Positions 1 through 9,942 of a stretch of 64,000 bases of DNA are shown piece after piece. The notes below the pieces were generated by a model, which was not told the DNA's origin, did no database searches, and worked only from the letters and a program-made list of their open reading frames with translations. Within the stretch, counting starts at the first letter, position 1. The number at the start of each line of letters is the position of its first letter. The position numbers and the translations under genes are program-made. This DNA is from Apodospora peruviana (Eukaryota; Ascomycota; Sordariomycetes; Sordariales; Lasiosphaeriaceae), in NCBI GenBank assembly GCA_033439685.1, contig JAUEDM010000007.1, forward strand, positions 868,001 to 932,000, given 5' to 3'.

Positions 1-1384
1 CTGACAGACTGAAACTGGAAGACCGCCGAGAAAAGGGTCCGATGGACATGGCCGTGTCCGGCTCGCCCGGCGCATCTTCACTGTCAAAAGTGCCCGGGTG
101 GCCTTCGGGAAGGCGCTGAGCACCAAAGCCCACCACTTTGAAGATATTGACCCGACCACCGTTCGTTGCCGACTGCAGCTGTTCATGCAAACGAGCGAGC
201 TGGTAGGTCCTCTTGATCGGGTTGAAGACGGGCTGCGGCACCGCCGGCTGAGGGTTCCAGTGCGCGAGAGCCGACATAACCGCGGCAGTTTCTTCGTCAC
301 TGTCAACAGCGCCGGCGTTCTGTTCATCCTCATCCTCCAGCGGGGCGTTCGCGTCTATGGCCGCCTTCTGCTGTTTGGCCTGGTTCTTCTTCTGATACGC
401 CGCGAGAAGCATGTCGTACGGGAGCGACCGGCCGGGCACAGATCTCTTCGCACCCATACTGTGGCTCTTGCAAGTGAGAGATCTGGCACAGGGCTGCCCA
501 TTAGGCAGCGGAACACCGCACTGTCGCTCAACATCGACAGGGCCCTTCGGCTTAACCGCTTTCGGCTTCGGCTCGTCCTTCTTCTTCTTCGCTTTTCCTT
601 TGTCAAGTTCCGTTTCGGCCTTTCTCTTCTTTCCACCGACTTCCGTCTTCTTGCCCGTCGCTTTCTTGGTCGTCTTACCAGCATTCGGTCCCTTGCGCTC
701 TTCTTCTTCGTCCCCATCGCTGTCCTCGTCACCCCGTGCTCCGCCCTCCTCTTCTGCCTTCCGTGCTGCCTCCTCCTCACGAGCAATCTCCTTTGCACGC
801 TCTCGCGCCTCGCGGGCCTCTTTCTTGCGTTGTGCCTTCTCCTTCTTGACTCTCAGGCAGCCCGAGATATGGTCGCTCGCAGCGACGCCAGTAACGCAGT
901 GTTTGCAGTGCTTGCACTGTTTGACGTCAGGGACATCGTCGAGGGGGCGGCCGGTCGCGAATGTTTCACGGCTTATCTCGTCGAGCTGGTTTATAATTGG
1001 GCCTGGGGAGAGCGCGTTGACGCTTTCGGCGGCGGCGGCGGCGGCGGCGGCAGCCGCAGCAGCTGCTTTGGATTTCTTCTTCTCCTCGACTACACACACA
1101 GACAAATTAGTATTCCGCGGAGTCACCATATTACTACAAGATAGAGCAGCTGCTGTACCATCAATGACGGTGGCCTCCTTCCAGTTACCAGGCTTGACCT
1201 GCTTTGGCGGGGCCTTCTTGAGCTTGATGATGCCGTTCGACTTCGCTGCCGAGTTCTTGTTGGCCGAAGCGACCTTGATGGTCGCCTCCTCCTCTGTGAG
1301 ACAAGATGACTTTAGCATTTGAATTGTAGGTGACGAAGTGTACTTTGAAGCTGGCAAACCTTTGCGCGCCTCAATTGTCGCCAT
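1..1384 (-). CDS. sgf73: SAGA complex subunit Sgf73 / ataxin-7 family (C-terminus cut by window edge)
   Basis: Minus-strand gene running off the left edge, about 438 codons visible. Exons 1384-1159 and 1089-1, with an intron at 1090-1158 (GTACAG donor, branch TACTAAT, acceptor TGTAG). Sgf73 anchors the histone H2B deubiquitinase module to the SAGA coactivator in the nucleus. Visible parts in order: a basic N-terminus, a run of 13 alanines (about residues 84-96), a Cys/His cluster reading CKHCKHC...DHISGC (about 134-153) like the first zinc finger of Sgf73, a long Lys/Glu-rich coiled segment, then an SCA7 domain (about 264-310) with RQCGVPLPNGQPC, CKSH and the PYDMLL motif. The start is the only ATG giving this frame. 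A 66-bp stretch in exon 1 flanked by GTTTGC and CACAG could also be spliced in frame; I kept it as coding. Confidence 0.88.
   Translation of the reverse strand, partial: MATIEARKGLPASKYTSSPTIQMLKSSCLTEEEATIKVASANKNSAAKSNGIIKLKKAPPKQVKPGNWKEATVIDGTAAALSCSNMVTPRNTNLSVCVVEEKKKSKAAAAAAAAAAAAAESVNALSPGPIINQLDEISRETFATGRPLDDVPDVKQCKHCKHCVTGVAASDHISGCLRVKKEKAQRKKEAREARERAKEIAREEEAARKAEEEGGARGDEDSDGDEEEERKGPNAGKTTKKATGKKTEVGGKKRKAETELDKGKAKKKKDEPKPKAVKPKGPVDVERQCGVPLPNGQPCARSLTCKSHSMGAKRSVPGRSLPYDMLLAAYQKKNQAKQQKAAIDANAPLEDEDEQNAGAVDSDEETAAVMSALAHWNPQPAVPQPVFNPIKRTYQLARLHEQLQSATNGGRVNIFKVVGFGAQRLPEGHPGTFDSEDAPGEPDTAMSIGPFSRRSSSFSLS
1028..1066 (-). repeat. GCC/GCN trinucleotide run coding polyalanine in sgf73
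   Basis: Eight consecutive GGC units on the plus strand (GCC on the coding strand) followed by five mixed alanine codons. It encodes 13 alanines just after the intron of sgf73. The pure part is a candidate length-variable microsatellite. Confidence 0.9.
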
Positions 1385-2538
1385 CGCGAAAGCAGTTTTC
1401 TCAATCGAGGATCTATCGGGGGTGGATTATCGATCGCGTAATGTATATCGTGCTGTTACTCGTAAAGTAGGGATGGGCAAGGGTCCGGGCAGCGGTTGTC
1501 GCCCATTTCCCCAGGCGGTGGTTGCGTTCTTCACTTGATGCGCACAGGAAATCCAAGCAGTCAACTGAGTTGATATTGAATGGGTTTGAAGTTGGATGTT
1601 GAAAGGCAGCCGCGCGCCGACCGTAGAAGAGGTACCCTAGCAAGTAGAGAAAGAGCAGGGGTCAGGGTCGTCCCAGATTATCGATAAGCAGTCAGCGGGG
1701 TAATGCAAGTGGTGGGGTTGGTCTCTAAGTTTTGGAGCATAAGTAGACGATGAAAGCCATATCCACTTCATTGAGTTCATTCTATCCATTAGCGCACCTT
1801 TGACAAACGTATCTCTGCTTGAATCTCTTCCTACATATACTGTACATCGTGTATAAACTGGGTATATTCCAAAAATCACGAACTTTTGCAAGGTATAAAC
1901 CACGAAGACGATGAAACGTCACGATGAAAAATCTGTTGGATATCAATAAGCCGCAATCCCATCACCACAAGAAGCCAAATGAAAAGTCCAAATATTGAGT
2001 GCTGAAACAAAACAGAATTATGCCCGCTGTCTAATCACCCGATGCTTTCGTTTTCCGTTTTCCCTTTTAAAGCCCCGATTCTCGCCACTTAACTTCTTGA
2101 TTTTCGCTTTTGCCTCCGGAATCACAACGTCAAAATTGGTCTGCTGAATAGGTCACTCCAAAGCCAGGGTGATAGTGCACATGGAGGCGATTTGCATCTG
2201 AGCCTTTGCCCAACTCCAGAGCTACCGGCATCATTCAGGATACTGCTGCAGAAATATATATTATGTGGCGGCGGTGGTGCTGCGTAGGGGCCGTATAAGG
2301 ATGTTTGCTACCTTTGCTGTTATGCCGCTTGTACCCAAATGGGAAATGAGAATTTAACGACTTGTGCTTGTCGGCCGAACACCGCCTCCTCCGAAGCCAC
2401 ATATTGTTGCTGCTGCTGCTATTGTTGCGACTTTACTGCTTTCATTAATGTATTGTACACCAATGTTTCGAACATCTCGTTGGGCTCGGAGGGCCCTGAG
2501 GACGAACCGGGATTAACATTGCCCTCTGGCGGCCCTGT
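1385..2538. other. Spacer between sgf73 start and pho85 end
   Basis: Holds the sgf73 promoter and 5'UTR and the pho85 3'UTR. No recognisable gene. A 44-codon open stretch without an ATG on the minus strand, ending at 2018, is probably chance. Confidence 0.6.
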
Positions 2539-3676
2539 CTAGTAGCCGCCATAGGGACCTTGTTGGCTGGGCACCGTCTGTTGATAGCCACCGTGTTGCT
2601 GCTGCGGTTGCTGCATTATGGGCTGCTGCGAAAGGTGCGGTGCCTGCTGTGCCTGTTGCTGAGGCACGAGAAGGTCACGAAACCACGGGTGCTTCAAGGC
2701 GTCGTGGGCTGAAATCCGCAGCTCGGGCCGCAGCTGGAGCATGCGCGACAGCAGGTCGATGCCCAATTGGTCGATTTGAGGGAGAATGCTGGACAAGTTC
2801 TGCGTCGCGTACATTTGCCAGTTTGTCTTGTACTCAGGGAACTGCGTCAAGCCGGGCCATGTGTTCGCGGTCGGTGTGCCCATTATCCGAAAGATGCGAA
2901 CAATCTGATCCTCGTTCGTTGTGCCCGGGAAAAGCGGTCTGCCAGTGTACATCTCGGCCATGATGCATCCCGCGCTCCATATATCGATACTGGTATTATA
3001 CTAGAATGCGTTGTTAGCCATGACACTGGAGATATCAGCAATATCTGAGAGTCTTACAGTTCTGGAACCCAAAAGCACATCAGGAGCTCTGTACCAGAGC
3101 GTGACCACTTCGTTGCTGAATGTGTTCACCGGGATTCCAAAGGCTCTTGCCAGGCCGAAGTCTCCGAGTTTCAGAGAACCCTTACTGTTGATCAGGAGGT
3201 TTTGTGGCTTGAGGTCGCGGTGCAAGACTCTGTTTTTATGACAAAAGTCGATCCCTTTCAGCAACTGGTACATGAAGGACTTGATGACGTGTGGTTTTAG
3301 GGCGCCCCTATCGCCGTGGGTGTCCATGTACTTCTTCAGATCGCCGTCCATAAACTCGAACACCAACATAAGCTTGTTCTCGGTGTGGATAACATCGTGA
3401 AGGGCGACAATGTTTTCATGCTTGAGCTCCTTCATGAGGGAGATCTCGCGGATGGCGGTACTCGGCGTGCCTTCTTCGGAATCAAGATGGATCTCTTTCA
3501 GAGCGACTAGTTCGCCCGTCTCACGATTGCGGCCTTTGAAAACCTGGTGACATGCGTCAGTAGACTGCAGCATGATGGAGGGTCTCCCATCTCGAAAATC
3601 TGCCTACCGTAGCATATGTTCCCTCGCCGAGCTTCTCCAGCTGCTGGAAGGAGCTTTGTTGCCTCTTTCCATCCAT
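2539..3676 (-). CDS. pho85: Pho85/PhoA-type cyclin-dependent kinase
   Basis: Three exons, 3676-3608, 3543-3058 and 3000-2539, all joined in phase 0, giving 338 residues; introns are 64 and 57 bp. A Ser/Thr kinase of the CDK family that partners with Pcl/Pho80-type cyclins in phosphate, nutrient and cell-cycle signalling. Seen: Gly-loop GEGTYATV (17-24), catalytic Lys39 in VALKEI, cyclin-binding helix PSTAIRE (about 50-56), HRDLKPQN catalytic loop, DFG, and the GT-rich T-loop leading into WYRAPDVLLGS. The C-terminus has a Gln/Pro-rich tail ending QQGPYGGY, typical of filamentous-fungal members. The MDGKRQQSSF start matches the short N-terminus of relatives; upstream in-frame codons reach back to about 4132 but look like 5'UTR. 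The PSTAIRE helix alone would also fit Cdc28, but the GTPSTAIREISLMKELKHENIV context is Pho85-like. Confidence 0.93.
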
Positions 3677-5151
3677 GACTTCTTGGTGGTGCCGCTGACG
3701 CTGAGAGTCCAGGCAGGCCGTAGCTGTCGACGACGTCGGCGACGAAGGGTTGTCGGGCACAGGATGGTAGATATTGTAGTGGGCAGTCGGCGAGGGCTGC
3801 TGACGTGTCGTGTGCTGGTGGTCGAAGAGGATAGTCCCGGCTGTGACTGTCTTGTTCAGAAGCGCGCGAGTGGTTTCTGTGGACGAAGTCGACTGAGACT
3901 CGTGAGAAGCCGTTTTGAGTCGCAGAGAATGCCCAACGCAGTCTCTGCAGAAGGACAAGAAACAGAAAAGCCGACCTTTGGAGGAGTAGAGATAAACGAC
4001 TGCTAGGTCGGTTGGCGGATGTCCGACTGCTGAGGTGAGGATTGAAGGAAGGGCAAGATGCGCCGGGGGGCTCGTGTCTTGGGACTCTAGGTGTTTGCTT
4101 GGGGCTTCGCGCTTGCAGATCGAAAAGAGCAAGCTGACTTCGCAACGGCGGCAACAGGAGACGAAATGGGAGTCGCAAAGGCTTGTTTCACTAGCGAGCA
4201 GGATCTTTCCAGGTTGTACGAATTACGGCGGGAAGGCACTGCGGCGGTTATTTTCGGACTGGGCACCGACTCGTTGGGTGGGCTCCCGACAACCTGGAAG
4301 ACAGCCATTGTGCAGATCATATGTCCACTGACAACCCCGCCACCCCGCCAAACAGGTACAGGCACCCCTGTACCGCCCGTCCGCCCCAGGGATCCTTGAC
4401 GGAGATTACCCTGTGTCAAGCACCGGTCGTCAACACCAATCCATATCCGTGCCGCATGGAATCATTCACGATGCTGAAGAACTTGATGAAAAGCCCTGGT
4501 AGAAAGGGAAGGATATCATGGATCTTCTGAAGCAGTTATCACCATCACCATAGCAACCACCACTATTTCAGGTGAAGAAAAGGGGTTTGGGTTATTCATC
4601 CCTCCCGTCACCCCTATTAAAAATGAGGATGACCTGGCTGGGGACTTGCCTTTTTCCACTTTCAATAATCAGCTTATACAGTACGTCCTTGGTTATTTTG
4701 CAAAGGGAATTGAACACGGCCTCGACTTGGACTCACCGTTCCGGTGAGCCCCGTGGTTTGGCGGACCCCCGGCACCGCCGCCGACGCCACCGACGAGGGT
4801 TAGGGTTGTCTACTTTCCGTCCCACCTGCTGGAGCTTCGTGCAGAGAGCTTCGTCACAAATGCAGAGTTCCACTCCTGTTGTAACATCCAGACAACATCC
4901 ACAATCACTCAAGGCAGCCGGGCGCCCCGATTTCACTAGGGAAAAGAACATTATTTACCAAGCGTTGAATTTACTCGGCTTAGAAGTCAATGGCGTGGTT
5001 GTTGTAACCATAATCGCTGCGCATACCTAATCTCCTTGCGTCCCGTCAACTCCCAACGGGCAACGGGTCAACTATCAAGTCCCGGCTCTTCGAGCTACCT
5101 ACCTTACCTACAAAGCTTTCCAACTTCTTGAAATCGGACGATTACTTCATA
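3677..5151. promoter_or_regulatory. Divergent promoter region of pho85 and cog1
   Basis: About 1.5 kb between two divergent starts. It should contain both 5'UTRs and promoters. Pyrimidine-rich stretches and a run of CTACCT-type repeats lie close upstream of cog1. No gene recognised. Confidence 0.55.
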
Positions 5152-7689
5152 ATGGCGACCATGACCCACTCGACGACAGACCTCTCGAGCCTGACCTCGT
5201 CTGCGCAGATCTTCTCGTCCAAGACGTACACGCTCCCGCAGATTCGCTCGCTGCACAAGACGCTCCACGACGCCATCGACGACAAGGCCGCGCGGCTGCG
5301 CACCCAGGTCGGCGGCTCGTACCGCGAGCTGCTCGGCACCGCGGACACCATCGTCGCAATGAAGGCGGACATGGAGAGCGTGCAGACGACATTAGGGCGG
5401 ATGGGGGGCCGTTGCGGACGGGCGGTTGTTGGGGGCAAGGTTGCCGGGTTAGGCAAGTTTGTGAATGGACGAGACGAGGCATCTGATACCGGAACCGAGT
5501 TGAGTGTGGTCGCGCGGAGGAGGTTGCTTGATGCTTGCGTGTTGGCTGTCGGGAAGGTCTTGTCGAGGAGTGGGGGTGGTGGCGGTGATGACAGTGCTGG
5601 AAATATTGGGAGGGGGGAGAGGCTGATTATGGCGGCTAAGATTTGTGTTTTGGGCCGGTTACTCGTCAAGAGTTTGAGTAGTGGGAGTGATGCTGGGGGT
5701 GATATGGATACCAAGAGGGCGGAACGGAGTCTCGAAGGCCTGCGACATAAGCTGCTGCAGCGGGTGAAGAGTGCGCTTGCGAGCGTTCCCATTCTTGCTG
5801 CTGCTGGGGACGATGAGAAGCAGCATCACTTGGGAAAGCAGCAGCAGCAGGGCGATGTGCTCAAGGCATTGAGCGCGTACAGCCTGCCGACCAACTCCGG
5901 TGCGCAGGACGTCCTCCGGCACTTTCTCCGTGTCCGTAGCGAGGCCATGGCGCTGGCTGCCGAGGTACCCGAGGATGGTAGCAACCGCAGCAGCCCCAAA
6001 CAGGTTCTGCGCTGCTTGAGCATGTACACCAAGACGCTTCAGGACGTGCAGACCCTAGTTCCCCACAGGCTTCCGGATGCGCTCGCAGCTTTAAAAGAGG
6101 ACCGACTGCTAGCCGACAAGTCCCTGCGGGCGATGGAAGGACTGCGACTGGACGTGTACGAGCGTTGGTGTGGTGACGAGATACGATACTTCACTCCCTT
6201 CATCCGCCATGACGATTTTGACAGCAGGCAGGCCAAAGAGATGCTCACCGACTGGGCGAGAGAGGGAAGTGAGGTGTTCCTGCGCGGCCTAGAGAAGATG
6301 CTCGACGCGATGGTGGAGTTCAAGGCCATCGTCGATCTGCGGACGAGCGTCTTGAAGCTGTGGATTACCGAAGGAGGCAAAGTCAGGGGCTTCGACTCGT
6401 CCGTCATGCTCGACCGGATAAGAGACGTCGTGAACGGACACATGCTGCAGGTCCTTGAGTCCAAAGTGCACAAGCTTCGTCTCGTGGGGTCGGAGGCCTC
6501 GGCCGCGGTCGACGCCTGGCGCGAGGGCACGACTGACCAGCGGCGGGGCCTGTGGGAGGCGGACTCGTTTGGCATCGACCTGTCGAACGGTGCCGCTCAT
6601 TTCGCGCAGGACGTCATAGCTCGGCTCTACGGGAGGAACGACGCCGTGTCCAAGGCGGTGACGAGCTACAAGTCCTGGTTCCGGGTCATCGATGATGTCG
6701 GCCAGGTTGTAGATCAGCTCAAGCGGCAGCGATGGGACAATGACGTGGACGGCGAGATTGAAGATGAAGAGACGATTGAACATCGCCAAAAGTTGCTGGC
6801 GCGTGAGGATCCGCAGAAGCTGAGTGACCATCTCAGCGCGTCGCTCGTCAAGGCGTACAAGGACCTCGACGAGCATCTGGTCTCGCTGTGGAACGCGCAC
6901 CGCGAGGGCCCGAACCGTGGACCCATAGCCATGTACTTCTTGAGGTTGTTGAGGGACATGCGCAGCCGGTTGCCGGAGGATTTGGTTCAGGTCAAGCCAT
7001 TCGGTCTGGCGGCCGTGCCGTCCCTACATCAGACCTTGGCGGAGACGGTGGTCATCTCCCCTCTTGACGAGCTGGTGACGGTGGCTCTAGCGCGCCGGGC
7101 CGTTGTGGGCAGGAGCTTGTGGGAAGCCGGTGGTGGCGGGCTGCCGGAGCTGCCGACGTTGCCGTCGCCGGGCATCTTTCAGTTTTTGCGGAACTTGTCC
7201 ATGTCGATGAGCGATGCTGGCGGTGACTTGTGGAATCCTGTCGCTGTTGTGGTGCTGAAGAAGTACTTGAGGAAACATCTTTCTGAGGTATGGCTTGAGT
7301 CTTTTGAGGCTGTTTCCGTTGGGGAGGAGGAGGAGAGCCAGACAGCGGAAGAGAAGAAAGCTGAAGCTGAGGAATCTGGGAAAAATGAAGACGACGGGAA
7401 TATAACCAAACCGGATGATGACGAATCGACCCCGGTAGCGAGCAAAGAAATGAATGAGATCAGCACCGAGCAGCAGCGAAAGGACCTGTTTGTCCAGTGG
7501 CTGTTTGATATTTCGTATCTTGGCTTTTTTCTGTCGTTGCCAGATAGTAGCATTGGCGAGCTCAAGAGCCTGGAGGAGGAGCTGTATCGAAAGACTGAAT
7601 TGGATAATCTCAAGGCCAGGGAACGGCTGGTCAAGACGTCACAGGAGTATTGGAAACGGACAAGCCTTTTATTTGGTTTGTTGACGTGA
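5152..7689 (+). CDS. cog1: Conserved oligomeric Golgi complex subunit 1 (Cog1)
   Basis: Single-exon gene of 845 residues. Cog1 is part of lobe A of the COG tether, which captures vesicles in retrograde traffic within the Golgi and so keeps glycosyltransferases in place. The N-terminus (about 10-85) carries the Vps51/Cog1 signature: an IFSSKTYTLPQIRSLHKTL helix followed by a helix containing SYRELLGTADTIVAMK and MESVQ. The rest is helical, with a charged low-complexity stretch (about 725-775, rich in Glu/Asp/Lys) before a conserved-looking C-terminal helix ending LLFGLLT. The first ATG of the frame is at 5152; the codon at 5128 that extends the frame is TTG. Length fits the family (about 800-900 in filamentous fungi). 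Confidence 0.9.
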   Translation: MATMTHSTTDLSSLTSSAQIFSSKTYTLPQIRSLHKTLHDAIDDKAARLRTQVGGSYRELLGTADTIVAMKADMESVQTTLGRMGGRCGRAVVGGKVAGLGKFVNGRDEASDTGTELSVVARRRLLDACVLAVGKVLSRSGGGGGDDSAGNIGRGERLIMAAKICVLGRLLVKSLSSGSDAGGDMDTKRAERSLEGLRHKLLQRVKSALASVPILAAAGDDEKQHHLGKQQQQGDVLKALSAYSLPTNSGAQDVLRHFLRVRSEAMALAAEVPEDGSNRSSPKQVLRCLSMYTKTLQDVQTLVPHRLPDALAALKEDRLLADKSLRAMEGLRLDVYERWCGDEIRYFTPFIRHDDFDSRQAKEMLTDWAREGSEVFLRGLEKMLDAMVEFKAIVDLRTSVLKLWITEGGKVRGFDSSVMLDRIRDVVNGHMLQVLESKVHKLRLVGSEASAAVDAWREGTTDQRRGLWEADSFGIDLSNGAAHFAQDVIARLYGRNDAVSKAVTSYKSWFRVIDDVGQVVDQLKRQRWDNDVDGEIEDEETIEHRQKLLAREDPQKLSDHLSASLVKAYKDLDEHLVSLWNAHREGPNRGPIAMYFLRLLRDMRSRLPEDLVQVKPFGLAAVPSLHQTLAETVVISPLDELVTVALARRAVVGRSLWEAGGGGLPELPTLPSPGIFQFLRNLSMSMSDAGGDLWNPVAVVVLKKYLRKHLSEVWLESFEAVSVGEEEESQTAEEKKAEAEESGKNEDDGNITKPDDDESTPVASKEMNEISTEQQRKDLFVQWLFDISYLGFFLSLPDSSIGELKSLEEELYRKTELDNLKARERLVKTSQEYWKRTSLLFGLLT

Positions 7690-7907
7690 GCAAGTAGCTT
7701 CGTCTTGCGTGATAGAATTTAGATAAGATGTGACGTTTAGATGGTTGTGACGATACCCACCTCTTTCTGGCCCCCAGCGGGTCAAAGAGAATGAATTTCA
7801 ACAATATCAATTTCATTCCAAAAGGCTTTCAGCTGTTCGGCATCAGGTAAAGTGATAATAGCTAGAATTGGAAATCAGATAAACCAGATTATACACAAGA
7901 CAGATAA

Positions 7908-7910
<3 letters not shown>

Positions 7911-7940
<30 letters not shown>
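7911..7940. repeat. (TA)15 dinucleotide microsatellite
   Basis: Fifteen uninterrupted TA units in the short spacer between the convergent cog1 and enoyl-CoA isomerase genes. Likely length-polymorphic. Confidence 0.95.
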
Positions 7941-7943
<3 letters not shown>

Positions 7944-7988
7944 GGTTGTATATACAAGAACGACATCCTCAGCGTGGTTCGTTACACC

Positions 7989-9012
7989 TCAGAGCTTATG
8001 CCTTTTCTTACCCGTAGCAATCTTGAGGAACTCGCCTTGCGGCACACCACTCACGAATCGATCCAGTCCAGCAAACACTTCGGCAACATTCTGCTTGTCC
8101 AAGATATCCATCTCAGGCTTCCGGATCAGCTTCTTGATACCCAGCAAACTGTCTCCAACCAAATGCTCGCCCAGCCGATCATCAATCTCCCGCAACACAA
8201 GCTGCCTAAACTTGTCGTCCTCGCCCTTTTGAACCTCGCCAAAGATTTTGTTTAGGAACCCGGCGGCGAGGAGCTCGTCAGACGGGATGCGCTTGCTCAT
8301 GATGAGCGCCTCGTTGGCCTTGGAAATGCCCAGGCGCTGGACCAGCGCGCGGGAGGCGCCACCCTCGGCGACCAGACCCAAGGAACTGAAGGGCGTGAGG
8401 AGGAAGGTTTGCGGGGTGGCGTAGATGAAGTCGGCGAAGGAGATGAGGGCGGCCGAGAGACCGATCACGGGGCCGTTGAGGCCGACTACGAGGATTTTTG
8501 GGTGGGTGTAGAAAGCTTGTGTTATGTTTAGGTTTGAGGCGACGAAGCTGCGCAGCCAGTGGGAGTGGATTGCGTCTGCGGAGTTTGTAACGTCGGGTGA
8601 CGAGGGGGGTGCTTCGCGTGAGATGGAGACGTCGGCGCCGCTTTGTATCAGTATGTGTTAGTCAATGTGACTTTAAGGGGGTGTAAATGTGTAAGTTGTT
8701 AGGGTGAGGTTATTTTCATCTTTTGTGTTTTATTACGGTGTATCGGATGAAATAAAGGTATGAGATGGATGAGATCGGATGAGACGGTATCTCATACCAA
8801 TGGGGATTGGCAACTTACGCAGAGAAGTAACGGCCCTTTCCAATGATTAGAGTGATGTACACGTCGTCGCGGGTGGCCACCTCGCGCATCTTTTGCGACA
8901 GGTCATAGTATTGCGCCTGGGTGAGGGCGTTGAGCTTCTTGTCATTGTCGATGGTGATGATGGCCAGCCGGCCCTGGTACTCGAGGCGGATGACGGACGG
9001 TGAGCCGTCCAT
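7989..9012 (-). CDS. Enoyl-CoA hydratase/isomerase family protein, probably peroxisomal
   Basis: Two exons, 9012-8819 and 8640-7989, 281 residues; the intron at 8641-8818 is long (178 bp). Crotonase fold: YQGRLAIITIDNDKKLNALT at the N-terminus, the oxyanion-hole segment FSAGADVS spanning the splice junction, and ILVVGLNGPVIGLSAAL for the second oxyanion region, then SSLGLVAEGGAS. This pattern is that of delta3,delta2-enoyl-CoA isomerase (Eci1-like), which shifts double bonds so unsaturated fatty acids can enter beta-oxidation. The protein ends KKRHKL, a plausible variant of the peroxisomal PTS1 tripeptide, which supports a peroxisomal site. I cannot separate isomerase from hydratase by eye, hence no symbol. 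Confidence 0.85.
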
Positions 9013-9942
9013 TTCTTTTTGTTGAGTGAAAGTCTCGGAAATGATTGATGTTCTGATACCCGCGACCTTTTAACCATCTAAGCAGAGGCAGGAGGGCTTA
9101 AGTTCCTGATAATTCTCAGACGAGGAGCTCCTTCCCAATATTAAAGCAAGATATAAGACAGCACCTTGATAGACGGAGATGTATTGCAATCCGTGCCCCA
9201 CATCCAATGCCTCGGCTCCCCGCATCCAACCGCCCTAGGTACGGAGTAGCTCACCCCAGATACGCCGTATACAATACGCATCCGCAGTACGTAGTAGGGG
9301 TCCAGGAGAACGAATACCGGTGTCTGCTGTCTGCTGTCATTGTCACCGTCGCTGTCATTGTCACCGTCGCTGTCATTGTCACCGTCGCTGTCATTGTCAC
9401 CGTCGCTGTCATTGTCACTGGCCGGCCCGGATTTGACTGCAGCGGCCTACCACCCCTTCGGACCGACAACTGCAAACAAAATGGGATCACCTCCAAGAAG
9501 CTTGGCACCGTCTCCCACTCCTTCGCCTTCGGCACACCTTCCAGCCAGGGGGGCTTAAGTAAGAAGTGTGCTCCATACTGTGTTACGCTACTGTGCCTAC
9601 CTACATGGCTTCCAAGCCACCCACCCACCAAAGAATCCGATTACTATCCGTGGTAAATGTGGTTGTGTCAATCCGAAGGGCGCGACGCTGTGGGGAGGAG
9701 GGTCTCAACTTGCGGTGTCGGTGTAAGGCCTACCGAAATAGGTGGTGGAGAGCCCGAGACAGACTGTACAGGGTATATTTCCATGTTTTCTTCTCGCAAA
9801 GGATTCAGTATTCTATATAGTTGATTCCATCTTAATAAAGATGTACTGAGTTGTTTTGTTTCTGATCAGACAACTGACAGAGCGTCTCATCCCGTCTTCG
9901 TCATCCGTCTTTTTCTCAGTTTCGGATCAAAGAGAAGAGAAC
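9013..9942. promoter_or_regulatory. Divergent promoter region of enoyl-CoA isomerase and MFS transporter genes
   Basis: Contains both promoters and the 18-bp minisatellite listed separately. Frames of 126-149 codons here come from the tandem repeat being open in several frames and are not genes. Confidence 0.55.
9333..9418. repeat. 18-bp tandem minisatellite, about 4.8 copies
   Basis: Unit GCTGTCATTGTCACCGTC repeated four times without error (9333-9404) plus a partial fifth copy to 9418. It lies between two divergent genes. Confidence 0.95.

Noticed and set aside
98..1322. Long plus-strand frames (303-348 codons)
   Set aside because: They are the antisense of sgf73; their low complexity mirrors its Lys/Glu/Ala-rich coding sequence, and the minus frame has real zinc-finger motifs.
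2018..2150. Lys-rich 44-codon open frame on the minus strand
   Set aside because: No ATG, AT-rich composition, and length within chance; more likely 3'UTR or promoter.
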